Assembly (NCBI GenBank): GCA_945910005.1
Contig: OX246740.1
Span: 46,766,526 to 46,830,525, forward strand
DNA length: 64,000 nt
Source: Isoperla grammatica
Taxonomy: Eukaryota > Arthropoda > Insecta > Plecoptera > Perlodidae
Direction: 5' to 3'
A model generated the notes under the pieces. That model saw only the letters and a list, made by a program, of their open reading frames with translations, did not search any database and was not told where the DNA came from. Shown here piece after piece: positions 1 to 12,749 of this stretch. How positions within the stretch are numbered: the first letter of the stretch is position 1; each line of letters starts with the position of its first letter. The position numbers and the translations under genes are program-made.

Positions 1-2364
1 AGGTCATAGGAGGTGAGCTCAGGCGGTAGAGGTTCAGAGTCTAGCTGTAGCGAACGCAAATCAGCCTGGAGTTCGGACGGAAGAACCTGACTCGAAGAGT
101 AGAGATTAGCGACGGGTACAGGCTGAAACAAAATGCGATAGTTGTTTTATCCCACAAGGAATTACTTTTCATTTGAATATGAATTACCAATTCAAATTTA
201 ATATTATAGTTTATCCTAAGGCAACACCAGTTCATTTACCGTGATATTATGGTAGGCATTTCTGGACAAAAACTCCAGCAACTTTTCTTTGGCTTGTTTC
301 TCTGCCACTCTCGCTCTGAGTAGTTCGTCTTTCAGCCGGTCTGCTTCGGCGGCCCGTCTTTCAGACTCGTCCACTAGACGCGCAGTCAACAGCTCCGCCT
401 CGCGAGTCTTGCGCTCCAGGTGGACTTTCTCTTCTTCGGTCTTCATCGCTCCCAGCCGCAGCCTGGTTATCTCGGACTCTGCTTCCGACGCCTTCTGACT
501 CAGCAGCATGGCTTCTTCTTCGGCCACTCTCGACTTTTCCGCGAGGAGGTCCGCAGTCTCTTCTGACCGCCGCAGCGCTTCGTTGGCCAATCGTATTTCC
601 TCTTGGTACTGCATTAGTCGCTGTTCCATAGCTGCCTTTTCCCGTTCTGCCGCCTCCCGAAGCTGTTTCTCTCGCGCTAGTTTGTTCCGTTCTATTTGCC
701 GACGAGATTTCTCCTCCTTGGCTTGTGCTTTCATTTGCTGCACTTCCATCGAGTCGGGCTTACGCCGACGCATGAATAAATCGTGATTGCCAATACAAAG
801 GTCCAATATGAGTTTGTTCATCCGTACTTTTTGAGAAAAAAATACAAAGTTTGGTGATGATTTTTCTACTGGTTTAATAATGAATTTCTTATCATCAAAA
901 CTGATGTGACGGATCTCTGACCAAGTGAAGGTTGTTTTTGGAGTTAGCTTGTTTTCCTTTTCATAAATATTTAAGCCCAAAGCAGTTACACCAAGCCAGA
1001 GTTCTGTGTCTTTTTTGTTCTGTAAAAGTAAAACTTGAATTTAAACCCAATTTATAATGTAGGTAGCCTACCTAAACTAAATTTAAAGTAAAACTCCATT
1101 TAACTTATGTACAAGAATAGGACCTACCTCAAACTTAGATTGTAACGTAACATAAGCACCTACGACTATGACTATAACACAGTTAAACTATATATTTTAA
1201 TTTTAAAACTATTAAAAAAAAAACACAATAGACTTACTGTAAGCAAAATATTCACTTTGGCACTTTGCCACAAATAATACCTCTGCCATACTTTCCTTAT
1301 CGGCTCACTAGTCTATAGAGATTCAATAAGTTAAAATCCCTCAGCAATTTTTGGGCAGTCGAACTGACAACGAGATTGGCATCTCCATTATGCCTGCACT
1401 ATGCCCACATGCATGATGCATGATAGCACTGACTACCTAACAAATATAATAAATAATAAATATAATGTTGAGTGGCACGAAGAGGGAGGAAAAAGAAGCG
1501 TGTCTCTACTGGTTGAGCAGATCAAGCATGATGGCATAAGAGCCAAATGTGGGCATCTAAGAAGATTTAAAATCTGGGCTTATGGTAGGCCCACCAACAT
1601 AGCAGCATTTGTCCAAGTGTTTCGAGTATTGGTACCTACATTGATTGGAAAATAGTTGACTCCATACATTTCAAGATCTTGAGCAATCTTAAGATATTCC
1701 ATTTCGGCTTCATCCCTTGACATCCCTCTATGATCTGCATACCAGATCTTGATCCGTTCTTCCCACATTTCAGGAGTCATTTGATATTGGTCGATCACTC
1801 TTTGTGGAAGTAGATCCTCACTTGCCAGCATTCCTGGTTTATACGTAACATCATCGTAGTCACCATACTGATAACATAAAAGTTAAACATAAGAACTTCA
1901 GAATTAACCAACCAATTTTTAGACACCTGGGACAAGATATATCTGTTGGTAATGCATAAAATTATAGATGTGTGAGGTTAGTCCTGGACTAATTGTATAG
2001 TGCTATGGCAATACCAATGTTTACTATAGGCCTATCTACTGATTTACTATATACTGATTTACTATAAGAATGGTAGGTACATTGTCATCCTGAGAAAGTA
2101 CGGCTAGGTAATTTCACTTTCAGAGGCTGTGAGGTTTGTCAGTAAAAAAAGTATCAAAATAATAGTGTCAAGCCTGGTTTATGATTGACGGCAACGTGGT
2201 GAGACATGAACGTGAAACGTGAACGTCAAAGTTGAACCATGGAAATCACGGGTTGGCGTTTATGATTGCCTGGACGACATGGACAACACGGTGAAAACTG
2301 TTTCAAATAATTATTTCATACATTATAAGTAAATTTGTAATTGTATGAATATTATGTGTCCTAA

Positions 2365-2451
<87 letters not shown>

Positions 2452-4228
2452 CGGGAACGGAACCGCCAGAGTTCGTCAAGTCCCAACTTTCGCGGCTTGT
2501 TTGCCGTCCCGTCGACGTGCGAACACCAAGGCGCATGAGCAAATAGCAGCTGCTGACTGCTGTGACATATAAACAAAAGGAACATAAGCAACAAATTTGT
2601 AGCTTTAATGTTCAAGTAATGATAGATGACGCCAGGTTAATTGAGACTATCCAGAATTTTCGTATTATTTATGCTAAAGGCTTAAGCATGTATAGACAAA
2701 CGGATTATAAAGAAAATGCCTGGAAGTCCGTCGCCGAACAAATGAATACGAGAGTAGCCGAGGCTTGCCGGTAATTGCCGAATTCATTTCATTTCCGTCA
2801 ATCATAAACAGTTCAGTTCCCGTTTCCAGGTTGACATTTCACATGCACGTCCCCCCACATTGCCGTCAATCGTAAACCGGCCTTCAAAGTGTTTAGTTTT
2901 GACATTTATACTGCAAAAGGTCCCGGGTTCAATTACCAATTTGTTTGGGATGCAGCCATTGCATGCCAAACATGCATTGCAAGTAGCCTACAATGTAGCC
3001 TAAATATCCAGAGCTATCAAAGCAATAACATACGTAAGGCCCTACTATAGGCCTACCTCATTAAAAATCAGTTCTCATAACTGAGTAGACCTAGGCCTGT
3101 AGACAATACAAATAAATGAGTTTGTTATTGTTATCGCCAGTAGGTAGTCATATTGATACGCATTGAACACTGCGTATGACAACTAAAACTTGAGCGTCAT
3201 ATCACGTCATTGTGTGTAGGGCCTACCAACTGCATAAAGTTAAATATTCTTAGTTCTATCAACTAGTACTAGCCTACCAATTACATATTGATGCGAGTCT
3301 TAACCACGAGCCTACAACAAAACCATAAAACTAAACCTTGTGACCATATGTGTAAGCTTGCAGGTGTTCCTTATACCTCATCTGCACTGTTTATGACTAT
3401 AACTAAACCATACAACTTCATGTGAACCCGACATTAGGTTACAGTACATGCACAATCTCGAACCATTGTTGGACTTACAAAAGACCAAAACAAGCTACTA
3501 GACCTCATGAAGGGCTCAGGTTTACATTTGTATTTGGATCAGTAGCCTTGAAAACTTTTCATACCTGATCTGGGCTCAGTTTAGGCCCACTTACCTTAGC
3601 TTGAACAGCGTACGACGCCAAGAGAACAGAAGCTTCTGGAGGACAGTAGATATCCATTGACAAAATGGCTTGTTTAACTTGCAGAAAGAAAAGATGCTGT
3701 GTCACCTCTTGGACCAGCTCTTCTGCAACATCTTCTGGGTAAAGTTTTCCAAGAAACATGAAGGGAGTTGTGGGCTGTTGTGATATCCCTTGATCCTGGA
3801 CTGAAAAAGTAGATTCTGAGTAATGCCAAGCTATAGGCCTAGGCCCTAGTACGCCGATACGGTATATGTAAATACAACATACTGACCAAGCCGTTATGGG
3901 AATGTTAGCTTACCTTTCTTGTCAAGCTTGAGCCAGGAAATAAAACCTTTAGAATCTTCATACTGAAGTCCAAAGTACCAAGTTTCCCTCAGTCCTATAG
4001 TACGACAAACTAAGTCGAATAGATCTCTCCCAGTTGCTCGCCACTACGGTACAAATAAAAGTAGCATATAATAGTGATTTCGTACATAAACATAAATTTT
4101 ACCTGTGGAATGTATGTATGACTAACCTCCAAGTTGAATTCAAGCTCAGCATCCAAAGTGCAAACTTTCACTGGGAAAGACTTTGACTTCTTGCGCCTAA
4201 ACGGAGGCATTCTATCCTTCATTTTCAT
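1..4228 (-). CDS. Mer/NF2: Merlin (NF2 tumour suppressor, FERM protein), 3' end off the left edge
   Basis: Merlin links the membrane cortex to Hippo signalling. Exons on the minus strand are 4228-4127, 4043-3914, 3800-3595, 1867-1640, 1019-240 and 122-1 (open). All have GT-AG ends and consistent phases. FERM F1 spans exons 1-2 ([20 protein letters not shown]). F2 spans exons 3-4 ([18 protein letters not shown], then [19 protein letters not shown]). F3 and the helical region share exon 5 ([19 protein letters not shown], then [18 protein letters not shown]). The YQMTPEMW block typical of Merlin, rather than ezrin/moesin, lies near residues 174-181. Exon 6 starts the proline-rich linker (PVPVANLYS); the C-terminal tail is outside the window. 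In-frame ATGs at 4228, 4222 and 4210 are all possible starts; I used the first. Identity is very secure; the exact start is not. Confidence 0.96.
2363..2450. repeat. (TAAA)n microsatellite
   Basis: An almost perfect tetranucleotide array of about 22 units lies inside the Harbinger-like element. Open frames across it (poly YLFI) are artefacts of the repeat. Confidence 0.95.
2619..2774 (+). pseudogene. MADF-domain remnant inside the Harbinger-like element
   Basis: A 51-residue ATG frame reads like the first half of a MADF DNA-binding domain ([19 protein letters not shown], then a [12 protein letters not shown] segment) and then stops. Harbinger elements often encode such a protein next to the DDE transposase. 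This looks like a captured or decayed internal piece of an autonomous relative, not a cellular gene. There is no sign of the rest of the domain. Confidence 0.55.
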
Positions 4229-6553
4229 AAACAACCATTACCAAATAAAAGAATATTCACACGAAAACCCAGAACAGCACTGTTCACAAAGAAAAGTAAG
4301 GTTTCAACAACAAAACATATGAAATAAACACGTCCATTACTAATAAGCTGGCGTCCATTTTTCTTTGAGAGTCGCACTCGCACACTCGCAGGTCGAAGAA
4401 AGTATCGCACTCGTGATCGAAGGTCGCAAATTGCATCGAAAGGAGCACGAGATTCAAAATTCGTTCAAAATGACAGCGGTCGTTTTAGGTTAAATTCGCA
4501 TTTTGTAAAGTTTCAAAAATACAGGTTCAACCTAAAACGCGAAAATTACGTATTCCTATATGTAGGCCTATGCCTGGAAATAACCGTTCAGTAAGTTAGT
4601 AAGTACGTTTATTTCCAACACAAAATGCATACAGAATATACACATACATAGTAATAGTATCTAAAGTACACATACATAGTACATACACATTTTGCCTTGA
4701 CCCTTAAGCTAGTTAAAAAACAAACCTTGTAATTTAGGGTGATAGTCAAGAAACAAGAAGCCTTCAAGAAGCAAAGTGATTTTAGGCAGGTGTTTAAAAA
4801 ATGAAATTATTTTTCTTCTTCTTCTTCTTCTTGTATTAATAAGTATTATAAGTATTTCTTATAATTAAACATTAGACTGGTTAGTTAAATTAATCCAGGC
4901 ATAAACGTGATTAGATCAAATATGTTTTCATAACACATGCTAAAAAAGAGAGCTGATCATTATTGTTTTGAAGCAAGGGGCTTAGCCAGTTGGGCTGTCA
5001 TCTTTGCACTGAGTCTGTGACCTGGTTATCGTTACTCTCCCCCTCTGTCTGATGCAGGCCGGGTAGTAAACACATTACTCATGTTTGCGTCACAACAGAG
5101 AGCACACATCAGTTGACATTCCATTGAACCGTGATGTCAGACAGAGTCTACCTGTGATAATTGACCTACGATAAAATGCAATGTTCGTCGACAGGAGATC
5201 GCGCGGGTTCGATTCCCAGCACCAGCAATCTGTGAAGGTTTACCTCAGTCATAAGGTGAATGCTAGGCTTTAGAACTGAAAAAAACTCCACTGTCCCGGT
5301 AGTCTCGCGTTTAAAACCGCATAAAATGTTCATTTTTTATTATATCTCAAGAATGTTACGAACATCCACAAGCAGCATCGTTCAAGAAGTTACTTAGTAC
5401 ACAACAATTAAGTAAAATATGTTTTTTTAAACAAAATGGATGTAAACTTTGAGGTGGCCACAGCATAGTACATTTCCGCCTCGTCCCGAATAAGTTAATT
5501 TTAACGCGATCCGATAAGTATTGGAGTGGAGTTTGGGGTCAATATTTGAGGATGATATATTTTGTTGCTCATTTGAACATGTTTTTTTTAAACGGGTGTT
5601 GTCAGTGTAAGAAAATTAACACAGAACGACTGCCCATGCTAGGTACCGAAATTTAAGTTCGAAGCATAATAAATCAATGTGAAGGCAATTTTAAACATGA
5701 ATACATGTCCATCTTCCCATTCACTGGATGTCACGCACATTGGCGGCCAATACGGCAATACCATACTCCTGTAGTATTTATTTGCAGCCATAGATTACAC
5801 AATAACAACATGGGCATTAGATATCGATAGCGGCCACAATCACATACGCTAAGTTATTGTTGCAGATAAACAAATAAACATTTATGCATAGATACCAATA
5901 ATATTTTCCGATCTAGACCACGCCCAAATGGAAATCATTTCCATCTTCGAGACATTCTGAAATTCTTAATTCATGTTCTTAATTAAAATGTAACTTGAGA
6001 AAGATACCTCAGCATAAAAATCGCAAGAAATATTTATATTTTTAATTAGGTATATCTCAAGAATACTTCTCGAAATCGAAAATCTGAGTTTACAGCGCCA
6101 GGTGGTTTGTAAGCTCTACAAACTGAATGTAACGCATAACAAATCAGAATTCCAACTGATGTTAATATTAGATACATTTACATTCAGACAGAATCTCATT
6201 CAGGGTGCGGGTGGGGAGGGATGAAATTACTTTTTTTTTTTTTTACTAATTAACGCTAAGGGTTATTATTGAGGGTTGTAATCGCAACATATCGGATAGA
6301 GATACAACCTCAATATGTTTAGCAAGCTACCCTCTAGGTAGCATCACATGATTCAAAAAAGAATTTCAAACAGCTATGTTATAAAACAAATTTAATAATT
6401 AGCCGGGCACTGTAGTGGATTATTCCGGGCGTGACATGGCACGAGCAATAGTGCTTTATGTAATATTCCAGGCGTGACAGTCGAGTGACTACAAACAAGC
6501 TATGGACAAACATTGGGAGCATGGCAAAGTAATGAAGATGGTATTCCTGTATA
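4229..6553. other. Merlin upstream region and gene-free spacer
   Basis: The first 200-300 bases should hold the Merlin promoter and 5' UTR; no core promoter element is clear. CGCACTCG-type repeats occur near 4370-4410. A (CTT)n run lies at about 4812-4832. Apart from the SINE piece near 5160-5290 I see no coding or RNA gene up to 6553. Confidence 0.5.
5160..5290 (+). mobile_element. tRNA-derived SINE fragment
   Basis: A pol III B-box-like sequence (GGGTTCGATTCCC, about 5203) is followed by a core (CCTCAGTCATAAGGTGAATG) that is also found, diverged, in the SINE at 62375-62660. The 5' tRNA-like head is not clear, so this copy is probably 5'-truncated or old. Confidence 0.5.
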
Positions 6554-6708
6554 CAGTTGGGCCCACTTTTAAAGAACTCTCAACAAAATTCTGGATGTAA
6601 CAAAGTAACTTTGATTCATCTTAAACAAAAATACATGCAAATAAGTTCTTTTTTAACAAAGTAAAAATCTGCTCCCTTCAAGTTTGTTATTTATAAGTGG
6701 GCTTGATT
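6554..6708. mobile_element. pogo/Tigger-like MITE
   Basis: It begins CAGTTGGGCCCAC directly after TA and matches, in inverse orientation, the copy at 15741-15891 over most of its length. The right end has decayed (TTATAAGTGGGCTTG), so the second TA is uncertain. No coding capacity. Confidence 0.55.
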
Positions 6709-7353
6709 GGGTAGAGCAGGCATATGATAGTCTGCAAAGGACAGAATGGGACAGTTTGGGGAGTCAAGTATTACAAAGGTCAAAAACAGCAGTTAGTTTA
6801 ATATAACATGAGGAGTAAGAAAATAAAGTTTATTCATAAAAGAAATGGATTACATACAAAATGAAATACAGGTCAAGGGTGAGAAGAAAAAAATATTAGT
6901 CCACAGTTAGCTAAAGGGATGTCTAAATCCAGTTCATGATATATATGTATTATGTACATGTACAAAATTTAGATTGTAGTTCGGAACTGAATTTAGACTG
7001 AAGCTATAACGATATTTAGTCGGCCATCAAAATACCAGGCATTAGTTGTTGGGAGGTTTGCATTCTACTGGTAAAATAGAAAACACATGACCATGATAAA
7101 GAAGAGTACATATAGGCTTACATAAAAAAATCTGTACGACTAGTACTTAACACATTGTACAGTACAGCTACACTACTTATAGGAAAAGAAATACAAATCC
7201 TAACCTATGTACCAGTTTCTATAACGTATATAAAAAATAAATTCTGAGCAGGTGTAATGCTCAGACTATCCTTTTGATTTCAACTAAACCTACTTGTCAG
7301 TCTTTAAAAGTAGTTTTACTTGCTTCAATGTTCAATATATATATACTAACTAC

Positions 7354-8947
7354 CAGTGTTGTAAACGCTACTTTAAAAAAGTAGCATGCTATCGCTAACG
7401 CTAATTGCTTAAAAAAAGTAGCTTGCTACTTTCTTCGCTACTTGCTTAAAAAAGTAGCTTCGCTACCGCTCAGCTACTTTTTTTTAGTAGCGCGCTACTT
7501 TCACGCTACTTTCGTAAATCGTGTTAGGTAATCACGCGCTTTATGATGGAGCCAGATTGTCAGTTCTGTGGTGTGAGAAATAAATAGTACGTCAATTGCT
7601 TCGATACGCCAAATAGCCTATTGTTTACGAATATCCGCGTCAACTTGGCTGTCATTCTGTCAACGCTAACGTGAATACGAACATAAGGTCACGCGTTAAA
7701 CTGAAGCACAGATATTTCACTTCACTTCGAGAATAATATTTTATCTGTGACTGGGGTTAACTAGAATGCTGTTCGTAAACAAGGCTTTATTCTGACGTTA
7801 CCGACATACATGTGGGAACTGGATAAACAGGTAGCAAATTAAATTAGTACAATTATTATTAGTCAATAACCCGAACAAAGGAAACGCATCATTCCACAAC
7901 ATCGACGGCGTCAAAGATGATCACGAAGTTTTAATCAATTCAATAACAGTGTCCTCGTTTCAGCTTGTCTAAAGCCAAATCAAGGGGGAATTCATTTTTT
8001 CATTTTTGTAGGTTGATGAATGATGATTCATTCGTCCTTATACATATTAATATCATGTTCTTGACATTGTCATAATGTCATAAGTGGTTTGTTACTGGCA
8101 GCAAATTAATAAATTCTATTAAAGTAATATATGGTTTTGTGTAATAATGATGAGGACTTCGAAACAGATATTATTTTAACTTTCGGCACACAAACCTTAA
8201 ATTGCACCATTATAGTATTGGTGCCCGATTTCCCAGCACTTTTATAAGAGAAAAACTTTTCGTATGATGGCCACGGAAGAGTAGGATTCGAAGTGGTGCT
8301 GTCGACATCATCTGCATCCTCATCACTACTGTGAACTACATTCACACGACCACTCGAACTTGTAGGTTGATTTATTTTAAAGAAAGCCGTTTGTATCACT
8401 AATAAATAATAATCACTCACTCACTAGTCACTAGTCACCATCGTAGCAAACCACTATAAAACTAACTCACTTCAACACGCACCATGCAAGGTTATCGTCA
8501 CGTTGTGGCTACCTAGAGACTGACTGACGACTGACGAGTGACAAGGAACACGAGGAGGGTGGCCAGTGGCAACCCAACCCACGCACTTGTCGAAAGGGTG
8601 GGTTCATTCATTCAACACTCTTGCTCTCAGAAGGAGTCGTTGACCGCGGGTGGTTGCCCGTTGAAAGGCATGATGCAGGTTGGGGCGGGGGGAGGTAGTG
8701 GATGCTTTGCAGAATCAGTCGTGATTTGCCCATTGACAGTGAGTTTGGAAAACGAGATTTTAACGATTTTGTAATTTAATCGATTGACAAATAAATAGCG
8801 TGATTTTCCGCTACTTTTGCGCTACTGCTACTGTTAAAATGTAGCATGCTACTCGCTACACTACCACGTTTTTTAAAGTAGCTCGCTACCGTCTCGCTAC
8901 TGATGAAAAGTAGCATGCTACCAGTAGCGCGCTACTTTACAACACTG
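7354..8947. mobile_element. hAT element, 1594 bp, 8-bp TSD CTAACTAC
   Basis: The ends are CAGTGTTGTAAA and its inverse TTTACAACACTG, a classic hAT terminus. The exact duplication CTAACTAC flanks it at 7346-7353 and 8948-8955. Both subterminal regions (about 7365-7510 and 8800-8940) are full of AGTAGC/GCTACT repeats, likely transposase-binding sites as in other hATs. The perfect TSD suggests limited age. Most of a transposase is missing, so it is non-autonomous. Confidence 0.93.
8106..8420 (-). pseudogene. hAT transposase N-terminal remnant (BED-like)
   Basis: The minus frame has an acidic serine-rich stretch followed by WPSYEKFFSYKSAGKSGTN and KVCVPK. This resembles the start of a hAT transposase, where a BED-type finger region (Y-KFF then C-LC-P-) follows an acidic leader. 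The second half reads into non-coding sequence. No catalytic DDE region or dimerisation domain is found within the element. The frame has no ATG at its 5' end. It is probably the surviving first exon of the parental transposase. Confidence 0.5.
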
Positions 8948-9664
8948 CTAACTACTAGACATAAGGAGAGTGCAAACCACAATCTGATTTTCCGAACCAA
9001 ACCTAGATTTACTTTTTACTTATATACGATTATTTAAGCATTAATGCCACTTTTTAACATAAGTTAGCAAAAATAAAATGGAAATGATTAGATCAAATTA
9101 CACAACCTATCAAATGTTTGACATAAAAAATCACATCCACAAAACAATCCTCAACACACAATCCAACAAACAACTACGTATCCATCATCCGTAAAACCAA
9201 GTGTTACAACTTTTCCTTAGCTTGAATATTAACACTTCTGATGACTTTTCACGCACGCGAATATTCTAACGAACTTAGTTAGACGTGATCAGCAGAGCTA
9301 CCACTCTCATATTGAAGTATATTTCCTCAATAGCCAATAGGTAAGTACTAAATAGTAAATAGTATCTTTTTGTGACCAATAATGCAACACAATTTTAGTC
9401 TGCAAGTTGGCGTTCAACAGATGGTCGTAATGGATGAGAACGCGACATGCTGAGTGTTTTCGTTGTAACTTATGTGATTTCTGAGCTTCCTGGAGATAGT
9501 TTGTCGGATATTTGAGGCTTAGACTCAGAGTCGTTTTGTTCCCATCGTACTGATATGCCTTTTGGTGATAACAGGCCGTCAACTAGTGGCCGTCACTAGT
9601 GTGGAAAAGGGCCAAATTGTCCGGGCAAAGGAGACAGAAATGTTGCCGGTCATCAAAGTGTTAA

Positions 9665-10341
9665 AGGATTAGTCAGATGATAAACTAAAAAATCACCACT
9701 GAGTCATGAGCGCATGAAATTCAGTATGTGTAAAATAAAATTGATATAGTAGGTTGCTTCAATGCAAGAAAAAAAATAGTGAACATTTAGCTGTTCTATA
9801 AGATTCACTTCGATAGATTTGCTGCATTTTTCTTTTAAAGCGTAGTACAGCTGTAACGGTTCCGAGGTCGCTAACGCCTGCCTGATAGACAGAGCACTCA
9901 TTGTGTAATACGAGTCCAGCCAGCGCTTCGCGAAACACTCGGCGACTGCGGACAGTACCGCTCAAAACAGATTGCAACTTTTCTTCACATCAAGTCACAA
10001 GAAAATTAATTGCAGGGCATTTTGTAGAAGTACACGTTCGTACTAAGAAGCATGTTATCGGTAGGGAAACGATGCACATTAAACCTCCTGATCGATTTTT
10101 GATAAGTGCCCTATTTTAGCGGTGGTTTTATTATCTCGAGGCAACATTTTTTTGTATATCGGAATTACCATGAGAAAAGTTGCTCGGTGCTACTTGGTAG
10201 CAACAAGCCAAAAAATCGCTGTTTTCTTTAATTTTTTAACCGCCTGCTTTTAAAGTATGGTATCTTTTAGTCATGTTTTCCATATTTGAGGGTGGACATA
10301 TACAAATGATAGTTTTTTTAGTTTTCCATCTGACTTACCCT
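9665..10341. mobile_element. TTAA-target MITE (piggyBac- or Kolobok-type), 677 bp
   Basis: The inverted ends (AGGATTAGTCAGATG and the inverse of CATCTGACTTACCCT, both leading into AAACTAAAAAA) are flanked by TTAA at 9661-9664 and 10342-10345. TTAA duplication is shared by piggyBac and Kolobok. The ends do not start with the CCC usual for piggyBac, so the superfamily is left open. Short open frames within it look random. Confidence 0.8.
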
Positions 10342-11222
10342 TTAAGCAATAACAAACAAAAAATATTTATACTGATAAATGCATGTTGGTAATAACTAGT
10401 CTTTCCAATAGATAGTGGCTAGAAGGGGTTTACCGTCCCATCAGCTTACCGTCAAGTTAGTGTTATAACTCTCCCTGAGTGTAACACCTGCCCAAACCAG
10501 GTATCACATACATACACACATAACATCACTTAATCTTTTACATTTATTTATATTGGTCAGTATGCACAATTAACTTATTTGATCTTATCTATATTACAAC
10601 AACAACATGCAAATAAAAGATTGGTGAACTGAACTGATAGGCACAGGACCTACATGCGCGTGTGCTTGCAGTAAGAAAATAGCTTGTTTCGGTACTGTTT
10701 GAATTCTTATAGGCCTACTGTGACTATAGAGCACAAAACACTACATAATATTTTACATTTTAATATAGATACTGGTCATTATAAACAAGTTACTTATTTT
10801 AATACATAATTAAATGTGAATACAATCTAAAAAATCAACAGTTATATAAAATACAAAGTCTAAAAATATGAATTAGTACAAAATATGTGTTTAAGCAATA
10901 CGGTATGGAAAGGCTTTTTTGAAGTCACTGTAATTCTCGCTTGGTATGTTCAAGCTTTGCTCAGTATCAAGTCGTAGATCTTTCGTATTGCCGGACTTCG
11001 TGGGTGGGCGAATGGGGCGGCCAGCACTCAATGCCATAGGTAGATCATTCTGAAATTGTTTGGCAACTGCTTTAAAAAAAGCTTAACCAGTCCACAAGTA
11101 TAAAAATTAAAATCTATGTTAAGAATATTGAATTGGATATGTGGTGAGGCAGAGGCTGCATTACAATGTGCTGATATTTGTATTTAAGCTCCAGAGCAGT
11201 TGTATTCCAGCATCATCTACCG
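10342..11222. other. AT-rich spacer without a recognised gene
   Basis: No exon-like frame or RNA gene is visible. An (AAC)n stretch occurs near 10599. Confidence 0.5.
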
Positions 11223-11988
11223 CAGGGTTGCCACCAAGTAATTTTTTAAATCCTCTGAAGATACCAAAAAAATCCTCAAAAATCCTCCAAAACACATTTA
11301 TTCTGCTGTAACTTAGCATATTATAAAGTGTGAAAGAATAAAAAAAATTTTAGGTTATGTTTATTTTTAGGTTATGCATTATGCCAGATAATCTTTAAGA
11401 ATTTACCTCTCCATTATAATTTATATATAAATAAATAAATAAATAATAAATTAATTTGTCTATATATATATATATATTATAAACAAGAAACCAGGCAAAT
11501 AACAGCATAGACTCATATAAAAAGTCAGTCATCACGTCACGGGCTCCTTGTTACCAACGAGGCACGGGCAACGCGCTCTATCGTACACTAAAAGAACACA
11601 CACGTTCTGCAAAGTTGACGATAGAGGACGCTACTTACTACTAGACCAATCACAACGCTTTAGGTACCGCATTGGCTGTCTCCCACACAAGCTCCACCCT
11701 CTGCTTGCTAGTATAGCAAGACAACTTACAAAAACACAGTTGAAATCTCGATATTTCACACGTGTTTTGAGACATCGTGTCTATGCTGCGGGTTCAAGTA
11801 TAGATTGTCCAACTTTACTTTTTACGTTATTAAATCGTTCTTTATGGCGGAATTTTCAAATTATAGTAAATTTCACGGTTTTTACAATAATGGTAGAAAA
11901 TCCGCCAATTTGGCCGTTAATCCTCATGTCCGCAAGGCACCCTAAAAATCCGCAAAAGAGGATAAATTCCGCAAAAACGGCAACCCTG
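11223..11988. mobile_element. hAT element, 766 bp, 8-bp TSD ATCTACCG
   Basis: Ends are CAGGGTTGCC and GGCAACCCTG. The exact 8-bp duplication ATCTACCG lies at 11215-11222 and 11989-11996. The left subterminal region has repeated AAATCCTC units and the right has AATCCGCAAAA-type units. No transposase sequence. Internal (TAAA)n and (TA)n runs lie at about 11430-11480. Confidence 0.92.
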
Positions 11989-12009
11989 ATCTACCGAGTT
12001 CAAATTATA

Positions 12010-12268
12010 TAATAAAACTAATAATCATCATCATCATCTGTTGCCACGTCCAACTCTGCGTTGGGTCGGCATTGAAGATAAGCCTCTCCATCTTCTTTTA
12101 TCCTGCCACCACTCTTCCCCCTCAACTACATTCCAGTCCCCTCCTCGCATTTCCACATAATAATAATGTAATAATATTCATCATCATCATCTGCATCTGT
12201 TACCACGTCCAACTCTGCGTTGGGTCGGCATTGAAGATAAGCCTCTCCATCTTCTTCTATCCTGCCTC

Positions 12269-12328
<60 letters not shown>

Positions 12329-12345
12329 CAAACAAACAAACAAAC
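12010..12345. repeat. Imperfect tandem duplication ending in (AAT)n
   Basis: A segment containing CCACGTCCAACTCTGCGTTG and AGATAAGCCTCTCCATCTTC occurs twice, near 12042-12110 and 12202-12267. Each copy is preceded by (ATC)n. The second runs into (AAT)n at about 12270-12325, then (AACA)n. Poly-Asn and poly-Ile frames here are repeat artefacts. Confidence 0.8.
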
Positions 12346-12656
12346 AAAGGTAACAATTGTTTGCATGTTATTTCCCATCAGGGAAACAAAGCCATAGCAA
12401 CAATGGGAGCCCCTAGGTGTAGGGGCCGACTATGAATTTCAACATGGTTGATAAATAACCCAATCATAAATCACACAAAAATATCTCAATGTGAAGCTTG
12501 TAAAAATTGAAGTCTGAATGTATAAAATATATAATTGATTATTAAAGTTAAAATAATAGAGCAGGAAAATAAGATGTGTGTATTTGCATGCATGATGTAG
12601 GCCTAACAGCTGTTGAAGGTAAAAGAAGTGTAATCAAATATAGTTAATTGTTCAGG

Positions 12657-12691
12657 GAAAGAGAGATAGAGAGAGAGGAGAGAGAGGAGAG

Positions 12692-12746
<55 letters not shown>
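12657..12746. repeat. (GA)n microsatellite
   Basis: A purine tract of GA dinucleotides with occasional GGAG interruptions. Confidence 0.95.

Positions 12747-12749
<3 letters not shown>

Larger units (their letters stand above)
2171..2883. mobile_element. Harbinger-like non-autonomous DNA transposon in a Merlin intron
   Basis: A 713-bp element with imperfect terminal inverted repeats (left GGTTTATGATTGACGGCAA, right end as its inverse GGTTTACGATTGACGGCAA). It is flanked by TCA on both sides (2168-2170 and 2884-2886). A 3-bp TSD is typical of the PIF/Harbinger superfamily, although TWA is the usual target. Further copies of the CCGTCAATCATAAAC-type motif lie inside, near 2790-2815. The element carries a (TAAA)n array and a MADF-like coding remnant, which also fits Harbinger, where MADF or Myb-like proteins accompany the transposase. 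No transposase is present. Confidence 0.75.

Noticed and set aside
2303..2615. Minus-strand proteins with YLFI repeats
   Set aside because: Simple translation of (TAAA)n; no conservation expected.
9704..10119. Open frames of 65-72 residues on both strands
   Set aside because: They lie inside the TTAA-flanked MITE and show no transposase motif.
12072..12356. Poly-Asn and poly-Ile open frames
   Set aside because: Translation of the (AAT)n microsatellite on either strand.
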